In this document: positions 28,101 through 34,460 of the stretch, in pieces
Layout of the letters: each line of letters starts with the position of its first letter
Position numbering within the stretch: the first letter of the stretch is position 1
Assembly (NCBI GenBank): GCA_031763025.1
Contig: JASSKH010000012.1
Location: forward strand, 2,046,001-2,110,000
Source of the DNA: Macrocystis pyrifera
Taxonomy: Eukaryota; Sar; Phaeophyceae; Laminariales; Laminariaceae
Length of the DNA stretch: 64,000 nucleotides
Reading direction: 5' to 3'
Made by a program: the position numbers and the translations under genes
The notes under the pieces: generated by a model
What the model was told of the DNA's origin: nothing
The model's database searches: none
Seen by the model: only the letters and a program-made list of their open reading frames with translations

Positions 28101-31100
28101 TGTAAGAACACACAAACACCTGGCAAGTATAAACTGTAAAGCATCAACATTATCAGCCGAAGTGGCATTTTTTTGGGAGAAGATTTTACTCCTCTGCACA
28201 ACAACAATGTGGATTTGAATGCAGTTTAACCCAAGGCTCATCACAGCTGTGACTGAGAATCGTGACGGGAAGGGAAGGGACAGATTTGACATGTTTGGCG
28301 GGGGGGAAAAAAATGAACACGGGACGGGACGGTAAAATGAGGACATACAAAGTTGGCGGAACGGGACGGCGGGTACATAGTTTCTCGACGGGACAGGACG
28401 GGACGGTAAAACTCAACAGGGCAGATTTTCACGCCCGGACGGGACGGTCAATACTTTTTTCCTCGGCGGGACGGGACGGTAAACTTTTTTTTCTTCGGCG
28501 GGGCGGGACGGTAAATGTTTTTTCCTCGGCAGAACGGGATGGTAAATATATATTCTCTCCTTTCCCGCCGCAAGGTCGGCGCGGTTGTACGTGAAGAATT
28601 TCCCGCACTGTTGGTTGCGCGAAGGGAGCCGTCCTCACGCACACGTTTTTCTTCTCGGCCGAACTCCGAGAGGTGCTGCCACTACACACGGGCGACGTCT
28701 TCTCGTGATTTTTTCCACCCCTGCCCCAATAAGCCCTGTTGTTGCGGTGCCAGCTCGTGCTGGCTGTTCTGATGGTTGTGCTTGCGCTGTGTTACTGGTG
28801 GTTTAGGAGGTAGAGGTGGTGGGGGTGGTGGCGGTGGTGATTCTAGTGCCGCGCTGCTGGTCGATCGGCCCCGCCCGAGATAGGCATGACGTCCGTGCCG
28901 TCACACAAAAGATGTTCTACTCGTAGGAGACAGCACTTCAGACAGCAACTTCGTGCCTTGAAATGCTTTGACTGACACGAAACTACTAGGTTTTAGTGTG
29001 GAACACTCGGCCCTACATCGTTGACACAGCGCACGTTTTGCGTCTCGCTTGATGACGTGCCTCCTGACATCTTTTTGGGCCACACCAGTACTGGTGTGGC
29101 CGTGAGTTGAGTGGTCTCTGTGTTGTTTGTGTGTGGTGGCGAGCTTGCGGCTTGTGGCAGGTGTTTGCGCGTGCAAATATCAAGTATTAATACGAAGATT
29201 CATAAAAAAAATGAAAATAAAAAACACCACCTGGTATACTACTTACTACTTGGTATTAATAGTAAATCTTCATTTTTTTTCGTACTCATTAATATCTAAA
29301 AAAAAACAAAAAAAACAAATAATCTGCCAGGTGCTGATCATCAACACCTGCACAGCTTTTTCTGCATTTAAAAAAAAATGTGGTGCGGAGAGGAGCAAAC
29401 TTCATATTACAGCAGTATATCTCCCTACCGGCGTCCCCGGTGGCGTGGTAGGTGGTCCGCGTGCCTGTCAAGATCAATTTCGTGGGTTCGAGTCTCACCG
29501 AGTGCATGCTCGTAGGGACTTTTTCTTGCATACCTGGTATGAATTGATTAGCGGAAAGCGCGAGAGCGTGAGTTATTAATAGCTACGTTCGATGAAAATC
29601 GACGAGCAGTGGGAATGCTGAACCCTATGCGCGACAAAAACTAAAGGCACGTACCGGGAGGGAGAAGGGACGACCACACCTGTGACCACGGCTTGTCCAG
29701 AAGATCGCTGAGCAATGAGGGTAAAACCTCCTACGATTTAGGCTGGAAAGTAAAAGTGATGATTTAAAATATACTTAGTATATACATAGAAATAATATTA
29801 AGGTGATGAAAATACGTCAGCTTTGAGTTCGACTGAATAATTGAATAGTTGATCCCCAATTTTGCAAGCTGTGTAATACGCCTACTACTGCACTGCGGTT
29901 CTATAGTTCATTCATAGTATTTGTATGGAAGTTGTATGCGCATTTACGATGTCACCACGGGACGGCACGATAATTTCCAGCGGGAGAAATTTTATCGGCG
30001 GGACGGGACGGTAATTTCCAACGGGAGAGATTTTATCGGCGGGACGGGACGGTAAGTGACGACGGTCAGAAAATTTGTCGGCGAGAAGGGATGGCGGGAC
30101 CATTTTGAGGGCGGTTTTACCGTCCCGTCCCGCCGAAATACCGTGATAAGCGTTGGTTTAACCCTTTTCGTACTGGAGTCCCGTTGAGGGGGAAAAGTAC
30201 TTCAATTTTGAGAGGTATGTCCCCGAATCGGGACTACAGTACCAAAGGGTCAAGGTGGTACAGAGCCATAACCCAGAGCATGCAATCCCACTGAGCTGGG
30301 TTCACCACTTTGTAGATAAAATAAATTTCGAGGTATATTCCTATTCTCTGCATATGCTTGTTCTGCGACTATAAATAGCCTGAAAAAAGGCATGGATTGG
30401 GTGGGTGGGGGGCTGGTAAGAGGAGATAGCTCCGCGGTCCATGGTGCATGGCACCATGATTACGATGCTGAGTTCAATTCCCGGGTGACGACGCTTTTTT
30501 TTTTTTTGCATCGGACAATTTTTGGCTGGTGGACGATTTCTGACTGTTTACGGTTGCGCTTTGCGCTCTCCGGCGGCTCCTGCGGAGAGCTATCTCCGGC
30601 GGCTCCTGCGGAGAGCTAATATGTTTGCACCTTGTGGGTGGGAGCAGGGTGCCAAACGGGATCACATATGGTCCGGATGGGATCAGGAGAGCCAAGCAGG
30701 GTCCTGATTTGTTTTCCCGCTTAAATGGAGAATATCCCGAGAAACTTATTTATCTACCATGTGAAGGAACTCTTTGTCTACTGATCCCACTGCAGTGTCT
30801 TGAACTCAAGGAGACAACTACTGCTGTGACTGCGCGAGAAGACGTCAATAAATATACCTGGTACCAAGTATGGCCTTTTCGGCCATTTCTCTTCAAATTT
30901 TGAGTATACTTTTAATACGTTCAAGTCCTTTCACATGACAGTTTTTTTTTTTCCTTTTTCTCTTTCGATTTGTTTTCTTTTTTTTGTTCTTTATTTTCTT
31001 TCGTTTTCTATCTTTCATAGAATATGCGCGTGCCTGTAATACTCAGTACGATGACATTGCATTGTGCATACTGCATACGTAACAATGTAGTACTGCTGTA

Positions 31101-34100
31101 ATACTCTGCGGCGTAGTTTTGTGACCACAGAACTTGTGTCTCTCTAGGATTGAATCCGCACGGACACTGGTTGTGCTGGATGTCGACGAGTAGAAAGAAC
31201 GGATGTCGACGGGTAGAAAGAACGGTTTTTAATGTGAAGACAACAACAACAACAAAGTTTGATCGACGATTGCTCGGGATGTGGGCAGACTTTCCTTTTG
31301 ATACTTGGTGGTCATGACCGTATGGTTGCCGTGGGGTGTGTGTTCTTCACATTAACGGTTCTTTCTACCCGTCGACATCCAGCACAACCAGTGACCGTGC
31401 CGATTCTTCAATCCTAGAGAGATACAAGTTCTGTGGTCACAAAGCTACGCCACAGAGATACTACGACTTCCAGCATTTTTTTTTGTTGCTGGTCGTCCTG
31501 ATCTGTACGAAACTATATGAGACATGATATTGCGGCGAAATTAAGGTAATTTTCACCCATATATAACACTAAAATGGTCGTGAGTATCCATGTACGAGCA
31601 GGGCCAGCCAAGGTGCTGCCAAATCGGTTGATTGTCCATGCCCCGCTCAATAAATACCACGTACCAGGTATTTGGATGCGATCTTTTGACACGGTGTCGA
31701 TCATGTACCAATCCACAAATGAAAAGCCCCCCCCCTTTTTTTTGTTCGAGAGATAAGACCTACACAAAGATCCTGGAGAATACAGAAGCAACCGTAACTT
31801 TTGTGATCGGGAACAACTATTTTATTACGAATTTTGTGTTGAAAAGTTGGTATTTTTGAGTCTACGCCAATATCTTGTCGAGATCGAGTCGAAATATAAA
31901 AATGTCTTTGTATTTTAATATACTTCTTTTTCCCGCGGCGCGTGCAGTGTTGTGTCAGGGTTAGTGCCTCCGAATTTCAAGCCCTAATTCGTAGTGGTTC
32001 ACGAGATACAACGCGCCCATGGTATGTTGTTTTTTTGGCTGGCCCAGCTACAGGATAAAGCTCCCCCCGTTGCGACGACTAACCAACTCGTGGCTACTGA
32101 CTACAGCGGTTGTCGTCTGGAGTGCTGCCTGCACCGTACGAAACGCACGTCAGTCGTGAACACAGAGAGGAATAGGCCTGCTGTCTGGGGTGCTGTCAGA
32201 GAGACGATGCGCGGACATGCAGTGAAAAAGGAGCAATCGAAGCGAAAATCACCATACAAATATCAAGTATCACCATGTCTTCCCGGACTGTCTGACTAAA
32301 GGTGCAGCACAGCTATGATACTATGTCCCTGATACTTGCGGGGGTAATTCCCCATGAAGGGTCTACAACTCGCCAACACTACGAAGACCAGTGACAAATG
32401 GCAGGTACATACTCCTGCCTCGCAAAACAATCAGAAAAACGATGACTGCCTTTCTCGTGATGGTGTGCGCGCCGGTCGTGGGTCTCCGTGTGCCGTCCTG
32501 CTGCCGTTCTCCATGGTCGTCTGATCGCCTCAGCCCAATCGGCCCGCTACTTCGCACGTGCTCTCGTTGCCATTCCCTTCCAGTCGGTTCCCTTTCTCCC
32601 CGAAGTTCCCTTACAATCTGGGAGAAAAGATCTTTAGGTTGGTAGGTTGTTCAGGTGTTTGGTTCCTGTTGGGATCAAGGTACGGGCGAAGACCCAACCC
32701 AACCCTAACGCAAACCCTAACCCCGACCCCACACCGCAGCCAAAAAGGGCCAAAACTGGCCACAAACGCGGCTGCGCCGCGCTTGCATCGAACCAGGAAA
32801 TTTCTCAATTGCGGACGACGATTCCGAAGTGCAGACTGCGCTACGCAATTTTCAAGTAAAAAACACCCCTACAGATCCTTTCTCCCAGTCATGCCATTAA
32901 ATAAACCTACTACTGTACTCTTCTCCCCCGACCCAAACACAAAAAGTTCGTCGCACTTGTGGTTCTGATCTGAAAAACAAAAATTATCGCGCAGGGTGAG
33001 GTCAATATGTCTCTTCCCCGGTCGTCGACGCTCTCTCCCTCCTCCTTCGTCGTCGAATCCAGCCCCCTGTCGGTGCAGTTAGACTGCTGTGCCCTGCAGT
33101 GGCGTCTGTCTCCGCGCACGGACATCCCGATTGAGCATTGCTGCTCTGCCGTTGCTGCCTACACAAGAGGCGTGCCTGACGCACCACGTACGACCCAACT
33201 CTACTGCCACGGCTGAGCCTCGCGGCCACACGCAGCAGCAAGAAGCACAGCAGTGACCCTCGGTCATTTCCTCGAATGGGTGGGTGTGAGCTCCGCGCAT
33301 GTCATTGCTTGTTCTGGGTCTAAATTCCAAAAGTAAGTTATTATCTGATTATTGGTCTAGAAACAAAAAAAAATCCAACCAAATGAACTATAGTCGTACG
33401 CATTGCGCTTTACCTGGTAGAAATTTTCCAGAGGTCAATCGTCCGTCAAAGTTTTGTACTGCACTCCAGAGTTATTGGAGCCCTGTCCTGCGACCACAGA
33501 ATGCATTGCATTATTGTGGCTATGAGTTAATGTGAGAACAACAAGAACTGCTGTCCGTACTTATCAATACCTCTCGGAAATTGTCTTCACAGCAGCCACG
33601 CTCGTAGTCCGCGTCCGCTCTTCCAGCGCGGTGCTTCCCGTCCTGATTGCCCCAGGCCCTGGAAGCGGCACCTCCACCCGTACCACTGCTGCTGTTGTTG
33701 TGCACAGTCGCCGAGGACCGTATGGTATAACCATTGCCATTGCAAGAACCAAGATCCGTCGTGTGAGCACGATTAGGCTGGCCATGTTCCGCTCCATTGT
33801 CCTCTCGGCGGAGATTCGACCGCTTCAGAGAGTGAAAGAAGAAGAGGCACCCGGCAGCAGCGACTAGAGGCCGGATCAGGCCCAGCAGGAGAAGGTCTAG
33901 CCCGGCCGAGCCGAAGGGGTAGGTTCCGTCGCCCAGGCCTGCGTGTGTGGGTGAGTGACGGGGTCAGTAGCTTGATCACTAGATGGGGTAGGGTGCGATC
34001 GTGGAGAGGGGGCGAGAGAGAACCAACGAGCGTTTTTGGGCTTGGTTGGTTCTTTTCCGGCGGCGGAACGTTGCGACAATACTTGTATGATGTACATGTG

Positions 34101-34460
34101 GATATCATTGCACTTGACAAACCCCTGGGTGATGCCCTTGGGTCGGAAGGTTTCCAGTGTCTTCGACAACAGCAGAGCCCAAGCATTAACTACAGCTGTA
34201 GCTCGCCAAGTATTTACGCGAGCACATGCACGGGAGAAGAGTTCGCTCTCGCTGCGGTATCATACCATGACACGCGTACCTAGCCGTCGCCACCAGTCCG
34301 AGCTGAACCCGCCCGTGGAGAAGTACGCGCAGAGAAGGCCGTCAATAACGATGGAGCATCCCAGACAGACGCCGAGCAGAGCAAGTTTCCTACTGGGAAG
34401 CTTGATTTCTGGCCATCTTCGCTGCGGTAAGAGGGGAGCGAGGCCTTCATCCAGAGTCAT
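1023..34460 (-). CDS. TAP/TAPL-like ABC half-transporter, 12 exons visible, 3' end off the window
   Basis: This is an ABCB-type half-transporter (peptide or small-molecule exporter of an intracellular membrane, by family). Visible exons encode about 700 residues. First comes an extra N-terminal membrane domain with about four hydrophobic segments (exons 1-5). The six-helix core follows (exons 5-10), with family hallmarks such as [38 protein letters not shown] and [11 protein letters not shown]. The N-terminal strand region of the nucleotide-binding domain ([14 protein letters not shown], then [11 protein letters not shown]) ends the visible part. Walker A, signature and Walker B are off the left edge. 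Exon phases agree at nearly all junctions; exons 5 and 7 each carry one base too many in a homopolymer. One intron is about 22.7 kb. The gene is divergent from a cyclophilin 228 bp away. Substrate cannot be told from sequence. Confidence 0.92.
1750..1992 (-). CDS. ABC transporter exon 11, GC donor
   Basis: It encodes [19 protein letters not shown], then a low-complexity Pro/Ala/Gly insert of about 45 residues at the membrane/NBD junction, then [14 protein letters not shown]. The family junction YPSRPGKQ is kept only with the donor AAG|GCGAGC, so the intron is of GC-AG type. The insert is encoded by CAG/GCA-type repeats. Confidence 0.88.
2085..2178 (-). repeat. Diverged copy of exon 11 start and acceptor
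   Basis: About 90 bp just upstream of exon 11 match its first 75 or so coding bases plus the splice acceptor, with scattered substitutions and small indels. Both read GGCTCCCGCCTCATCAA on the plus strand. It looks like an old tandem duplication across the intron/exon edge. Confidence 0.8.
2944..3159 (-). CDS. ABC transporter exon 10
   Basis: It encodes [19 protein letters not shown] and the fifth and sixth core helices ([38 protein letters not shown]). The donor GAT|GTAAGT joins exon 11 to give [16 protein letters not shown]. Five diverged copies of its start, including the real one, form an array upstream. Confidence 0.9.
3143..3525 (-). repeat. Five-unit array carrying exon 10 start and acceptor
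   Basis: Units of about 75-88 bp each contain a version of CGACAGCAAGTAGAAACTGC and GTGGAAGGCGTTTGCGCGC. The first unit spans the true 3' splice site and first codons of exon 10. The other four lie deeper in the intron and have drifted. Confidence 0.85.
4029..4144 (-). CDS. ABC transporter exon 9
   Basis: It encodes [20 protein letters not shown] and [18 protein letters not shown], the classic second cytoplasmic loop of TAP-like transporters. The acceptor is AACGCAG|GAC and the donor AGA|GTGAGC. The acceptor sits at the edge of a short CGTTCGGCGG microsatellite. Confidence 0.9.
4292..4323 (+). repeat. C32 homopolymer
   Basis: Thirty-two C in a row on the plus strand, so a G tract in the intron RNA downstream of exon 8. 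It abuts one arm of the inverted repeat that brackets exon 8. Confidence 0.95.
4457..4604 (-). CDS. ABC transporter exon 8, behind a 48-base C tract
   Basis: It encodes the third and fourth core helices ([38 protein letters not shown]) and the conserved RKLAKLTQ. The acceptor CTGCAG follows an unbroken 48-base C run in the sense strand. The donor is CAG|GTAAGG. Phases fit both neighbours. About 70-bp inverted repeats lie on both sides. Confidence 0.9.
4616..4663 (+). repeat. G48 homopolymer (C48 polypyrimidine tract of exon 8)
   Basis: Forty-eight G in a row on the plus strand. In the transporter's sense strand this is a pure C48 tract ending 11 bases before the acceptor of exon 8, so it takes the place of the polypyrimidine tract. 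Its length in the assembly may be unreliable. Confidence 0.95.
5137..5316. mobile_element. MITE with GGGCCCATC termini and TTA target duplication
   Basis: The ends GGGCCCATCTTAACGGGG and CCCCGTTAAGATGGGCCC are inverted copies, with TTA directly outside each. A 180-bp non-coding element with a 3-bp TTA duplication suggests a PIF/Harbinger-type MITE; that assignment is inference. The interior contains a direct repeat of about 75 bp. Confidence 0.75.
5700..5889 (-). CDS. ABC transporter exon 7 (one extra base in a T7 run)
   Basis: It encodes [30 protein letters not shown] and [18 protein letters not shown], the cytoplasmic loop typical of ABCB half-transporters. The exon is 190 bp where 189 fits both junctions. 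The frame changes exactly at an A7 run (5,796-5,802; T7 in sense) inside GFFDTT. I see a homopolymer indel rather than an intron. Confidence 0.88.
5985..6400. repeat. Short degenerate ACCGCGAAA-type satellite in intron
   Basis: Variants of AAACCGCGAAA and ACCGTGAAAAT recur through the intron upstream of exon 7. Exon 7 itself begins with the complement of CCGTGAAAATGCC, so the unit may again derive from the exon start. The match is short and the link weak. Confidence 0.5.
6690..6795. repeat. Dispersed repeat with TTTTGGGGACAAACCG core
   Basis: Related copies lie near 18,580-18,650, 30,165-30,260 and 60,970-61,030, all with a GGGACAAAC or TGTCCCCGAA core and GGGACTG/CAGTCCCG ends. Probably a short non-autonomous DNA element; the ends are not well defined. 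Confidence 0.55.
7016..7146 (-). CDS. ABC transporter exon 6
   Basis: It encodes [18 protein letters not shown] and the second core helix ([18 protein letters not shown]). The acceptor CAG|GTGCTG and donor AAG|GTAATA fit the phases of both neighbours. Degenerate copies of the acceptor plus the first codons recur upstream (7,350-7,770). Confidence 0.88.
7147..8060 (-). repeat. GGTTGGTCG-rich intron array with exon 6 start copies
   Basis: The intron upstream of exon 6 is an array of GGTTGGTTGG/GGTCGATGCGA-type sequence. Near 7,365, 7,485, 7,595 and 7,745 there are drifted copies of exon 6's first 10 or so codons plus acceptor (e.g. GCGGAATCAGCACCTGAAG). A perfect 46-bp tandem repeat occupies roughly 7,815-7,935. 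Confidence 0.85.
8553..8779 (-). CDS. ABC transporter exon 5 (one extra base in a G4 run)
   Basis: The first part reads [18 protein letters not shown], the end of the N-terminal membrane domain. The second part reads [16 protein letters not shown] and then the first core helix ([19 protein letters not shown]). The two parts are in different frames. The exon is 227 bp where 226 fits both neighbours, so one base is surplus, most likely in the C4 run at 8,725-8,728 (G4 in the sense strand). The donor is CTCAG|GTAAGA. Confidence 0.8.
8780..10654 (-). other. Intron between exons 4 and 5
   Basis: 1.9 kb without coding sequence. It holds the exon 5 start copy, a nearly perfect 68-bp tandem duplication (about 9,127-9,268), TACCWGGTA scars at 9,025, 9,480 and 9,501, and poly-T tracts. 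Confidence 0.8.
8898..8940 (-). repeat. Diverged copy of exon 5 start
   Basis: CCGACAAATCGACGCGGAAA here mirrors CCGACAAGTCGACGTGAAAC at the start of exon 5, including the bases at the acceptor. It lies about 120 bp inside the upstream intron. Confidence 0.7.
10655..10839 (-). CDS. ABC transporter exon 4
   Basis: The acceptor CTCGCAG starts in phase 0, matching exon 3. It encodes two hydrophobic stretches ([17 protein letters not shown] and WFWASIG...) of the N-terminal membrane domain. It ends two bases into a codon at GG|GTGAGC. Only this frame is open through the exon. Confidence 0.75.
12364..12564. mobile_element. (GGGTC)n fold-back element
   Basis: It starts AAGGGCTGTTCACGGGTC and ends ACCCGTGTAACAGCCTT. 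The left arm is rich in GGGTC/GGTCC units and the right arm in GACCC. Relatives lie at 38,400-38,510, 47,208-47,535 and 48,330-48,645. Non-coding. Confidence 0.7.
12930..13020. repeat. Tandem duplication of about 42 bp
   Basis: ATGGTCTTCTACTGACCAAAG followed by TAATTCCAGGYAGTTTTT occurs twice in direct succession, nearly identical. No coding sense. Confidence 0.85.
13420..13560. mobile_element. MITE-A copy plus adjoining half copy
   Basis: The full copy 13,420-13,524 starts TTACGAGGG, ends CCCCCGTAA and has TA on both sides. A second, partial right half follows to 13,560. Confidence 0.8.
13575..13982 (+). mobile_element. LINE 3' end copy interrupted by MITE-A
   Basis: LINE tail sequence (ACCACAGAGCTTGTATCTCTC, then CACGGATACTGGTCGTGCTGG, then a CA-rich tail near 13,970) is split by the MITE at 13,612-13,723. 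Removing the MITE and one TA restores the usual TCTCTAGGAT junction seen in other copies. Confidence 0.75.
13612..13723. mobile_element. MITE-A reference copy with proven TA target
   Basis: 112 bp, termini TTACGAGGG and CCCCCGTAA, flanked by TA at 13,610-13,611 and 13,724-13,725. The host is a LINE tail whose uninterrupted relatives read CTCTCTAGGATTG, so the target was one TA, duplicated. It contains a TACCTGGTA scar at 13,669 where other copies have TA. Likely Tc1/mariner-type MITE by target; no transposase seen. Confidence 0.85.
14240..14510 (+). mobile_element. LINE 3' end copy
   Basis: It matches the LINE tail family: GACATGGCATTGCATTG, the TGTGAGCACAGAGACAGCTT region, CACGGACACTGGTTGTG, GGTTCAATGGGAACAACACACAC. 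5'-truncated and non-coding. Confidence 0.75.
14693..14796. mobile_element. MITE-A copy
   Basis: Starts TTTACGGGGGGCC, ends CCCCGTAA, TA on both sides. Interior AATATTTCTAGTAAAAATAGG is typical of the family. Confidence 0.8.
15283..15652. mobile_element. Cluster of four MITE-A copies, some partial, some inverted
   Basis: Copies at about 15,283-15,382, 15,385-15,480, 15,503-15,548 and 15,549-15,652. The first and second share a single TA between them. The second and fourth are in opposite orientation and could fold on each other. Confidence 0.75.
15769..15876. mobile_element. MITE-A copy
   Basis: TTACGGGGGACC at the left, GGTCCCCTGTAG at the right, interior AATATTGTTGGTAAAAATA. Confidence 0.75.
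16080..16185. mobile_element. MITE-A copy, inverse orientation
   Basis: Left end ACGGGGGACCACAG; right end ACTATGGTCCCCCGTAA; the interior is the complement of the standard orientation. Confidence 0.75.
16272..16391. mobile_element. MITE-A copy sitting in a TATTAATA scar
   Basis: The left flank is TATTAATA (16,264-16,271), whose last TA serves as the target duplication. The right flank is TA at 16,392. Termini TCACGGGGG and CCCTCGTAA. Confidence 0.75.
16830..17640 (+). mobile_element. LINE fragment: ORF C-terminus and 3' UTR
   Basis: One frame encodes the C-terminal region of a non-LTR reverse transcriptase polyprotein ([50 protein letters not shown]), a form familiar from LINE proteins with an FAGAVARQ-type motif before it. 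The long open frame here (16,728-17,366) is this remnant, not a host gene. The 3' UTR with GATGACGAGCCTGCTT follows. 5'-truncated. Confidence 0.75.
17646..17945 (-). mobile_element. LINE 3' end copy, minus strand
   Basis: Reverse complement of the tail found at 27,585-27,890 and 53,625-53,878. It ends in a GTGTGTGT tract, which is the CA tail in sense. Confidence 0.8.
17946..18495 (+). mobile_element. LINE 3' end copy
   Basis: 3' UTR (ACCACAAACTAGTGCCGCTA, TGTCTGCCACATCCCCTG) running into the tail (GACATGGCATTGAATTG, GTGACCACAGAACTTGTATC, CACGGACACTG) and a CA-rich end. No coding part. Confidence 0.75.
19060..20010 (+). repeat. Left arm of a long inverted repeat
   Basis: It matches 32,040-33,290 in reverse complement, e.g. 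GATGTCCGTGCGCGGAGGCA against its complement near 33,110, and TCAGACAGTCCGGGAAGA against 32,275. An open frame of 315 codons crosses it (19,135-20,082). It has no recognised domain and its mirror copy is not open, so I do not call it a gene. Confidence 0.8.
20687..21028 (+). mobile_element. tRNA-derived SINE, copy A
   Basis: Pol III box A-like TAGCTTGGTAGGTGG and box B-like GAGTTCGAGTCTCACC, then a 200-bp body (GGAAAGCGCGAGAGCGTGAG, GCTGAACCCTATGCGCG) and a poly-A tail of over 20 A. Copies B and C lie at 29,430 and 39,384. Confidence 0.85.
21030..23330. other. Intron stretch rich in CAG repeats
   Basis: No credible exon. It holds scars (21,046; 21,107; 21,124; 21,413), a C-rich/G-rich near-palindrome (21,318-21,358), (CAG)n runs at 22,158-22,182 and 22,860-22,885, and a diverged pair of about 110-bp CAG-rich segments near 22,890 and 23,140. 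CAG tracts give open frames in several phases; none is supported. Confidence 0.7.
23310..23500. repeat. Dispersed repeat and short ATCGGGGA tandem array
   Basis: 23,310-23,375 (TTTATTGCAGAATAGACGCG) recurs inverted at 47,060-47,125. It is followed by AATCGGGGATATTTAT and AATCGGGGAGAC units. The AATCGGGGAGACGA form also occurs near 62,365 and a CGGGGAGACGAAAT form near 60,198. Confidence 0.7.
23840..26040 (+). mobile_element. LINE with reverse transcriptase, several frameshifts
   Basis: Reverse transcriptase motifs run in order: [20 protein letters not shown] (23,850), [20 protein letters not shown] (23,995), [20 protein letters not shown] (24,270), then catalytic YADD with [20 protein letters not shown] (about 24,460). 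The thumb and C-terminus follow: [45 protein letters not shown] (24,740-25,215). The motifs fall in different frames with stops, so the copy is dead. A 24-bp in-frame tandem duplication lies at 24,518-24,562. The 3' UTR continues to about 26,040. Upstream endonuclease sequence was not found. Clade not assigned. Confidence 0.85.
26040..27170. other. Intron stretch without recognised features
   Basis: AT-rich, with several short open frames on both strands and no domain I recognise. GTACGTACG-type palindromes occur near 26,885-26,925. Confidence 0.5.
27170..27900 (+). mobile_element. LINE fragment: C-terminal remnant, UTR and CA tail
   Basis: GGAGGAGTAGAAGGGAAACC and GGTAGCAAGGTACCAGACCG match the end of the LINE reading frame. 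A deleted UTR follows, then the tail ending GGTTTAATGTGAAGAAACAC and (CA)n at 27,885-27,904. Confidence 0.8.
27905..28110 (+). mobile_element. LINE 3' end copy with a TATTATA scar
   Basis: It matches the LINE tail from CGCCTGTCGTATCCAG to GTCGACGGGTAGAAAG. At 28,026-28,032 it reads TATTATA where most copies have TA, the very TA used by MITE-A at 13,610. Confidence 0.8.
28255..28580. repeat. GGCGGGACGGGACGGTAA satellite block
   Basis: At least six units of GGCGGGACGGGACGG with a TTTTTTCCTC-type spacer. A second block lies at 29,945-30,150, where the last unit is inverted (CCGTCCCGTCCCGCC). Confidence 0.85.
28580..29428. other. Intron stretch, no gene seen
   Basis: GC-rich first half with a run of GGTGGTGGCGGT-type repeats, then an AT-rich second half with scars at 29,186, 29,254 and 29,408. 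Confidence 0.5.
29430..29765 (+). mobile_element. tRNA-derived SINE, copy B, with two scars
   Basis: Same family as copy A, with box A-like TGGCGTGGTAGGTGG and box B-like GGGTTCGAGTCTCACC. It carries TACCTGGTA at 29,531 and TATTAATA at 29,574, where copy A has a bare TA at both sites (copy C clearly at the second). Confidence 0.88.
29945..30150. repeat. Second GGCGGGACGGGACGG block
   Basis: Three to four direct units with TTTTATCGGCGGGACGG, closed by the inverted unit TACCGTCCCGTCCCGCC at 30,118, so the block could fold back. Confidence 0.8.
30560..30622. repeat. 27-bp tandem duplication, self-complementary
   Basis: CTCCGGCGGCTCCTGCGGAG occurs twice, each copy itself a hairpin. Upstream at 30,395-30,480 is a weak tRNA-like stretch ending GAGTTCAATTCCCGGG, perhaps an eroded SINE head. 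Confidence 0.7.
30905..31480. mobile_element. Two LINE 3' ends, head to head
   Basis: Plus-strand tail 30,905-31,245 (with a TACTGCTGTA scar at 31,091) and minus-strand tail 31,336-31,480 face each other across about 90 bp. Confidence 0.75.
32040..33290 (-). repeat. Right arm of the long inverted repeat, with insertion
   Basis: Reverse complement of 19,060-20,010, diverged by substitutions and small indels. About 330 extra bases (about 32,600-32,930) include the MITE at 32,618-32,888. Confidence 0.8.
32618..32888. mobile_element. MITE with CTGGGAGAAA termini
   Basis: Ends CTGGGAGAAAAGATCT and AGATCCTTTCTCCCAG are inverted. It is absent from the matching place in the other inverted-repeat arm. 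The interior has a CCCTAA-like stretch (about 32,700-32,730) and GGAAATTTCTCAATTGCGG. No clear target duplication. Confidence 0.7.
33571..33938 (-). CDS. ABC transporter exon 3
   Basis: The acceptor ACACGCAG is followed by [20 protein letters not shown], a membrane helix running to [11 protein letters not shown] long polar Asn/Ser/Gly-rich loop of about 70 residues follows. The exon ends in phase 0 at GAG|GTATTG. The polar loop is typical of a linker and carries no recognised motif. The next exon is 22.7 kb away. Confidence 0.75.
34136..34189 (-). CDS. ABC transporter exon 2 (3' boundary uncertain)
   Basis: The acceptor TGTAG is followed by [19 protein letters not shown]. The only donor in the right phase for exon 3 is a GC site (AAGG|GCATCA, used for the end given). 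A GT site 13 bases further on (end 34,123) would fit only if a GGGG run were one base shorter. I cannot choose between them. Confidence 0.6.
34280..34460 (-). CDS. ABC transporter exon 1
   Basis: The ATG at 34,460 opens [16 protein letters not shown] and a hydrophobic helix ([18 protein letters not shown]). The exon ends with one base of a split codon at CTAG|GTACGC. An upstream in-frame TTG also exists, but the ATG is the natural start. It is the first segment of the extra N-terminal membrane domain. Confidence 0.8.

Larger units (their letters stand above)
10840..33570 (-). other. 22.7-kb intron of the ABC transporter (exons 3-4)
   Basis: Exon 3 ends in phase 0 at 33,571 and exon 4 starts in phase 0 at 10,839, and no other credible host exon lies between. 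The intron is filled by MITE-A copies, LINE pieces, two SINEs, G-rich satellites, CAG-rich tracts and a long inverted repeat. The segment 10,840-12,360 shows nothing beyond scars (11,179; 11,356; 11,807; 11,912). Confidence 0.75.

Noticed and set aside
32690-32735. CCCTAA-like repeats suggesting a telomere remnant
   Set aside because: Only two or three degenerate units, inside a MITE.
33773-34186. Open frame spanning exons 2-3 in another phase
   Set aside because: It reads through the intron. The frame used in the gene model matches membrane helices and neighbouring phases.
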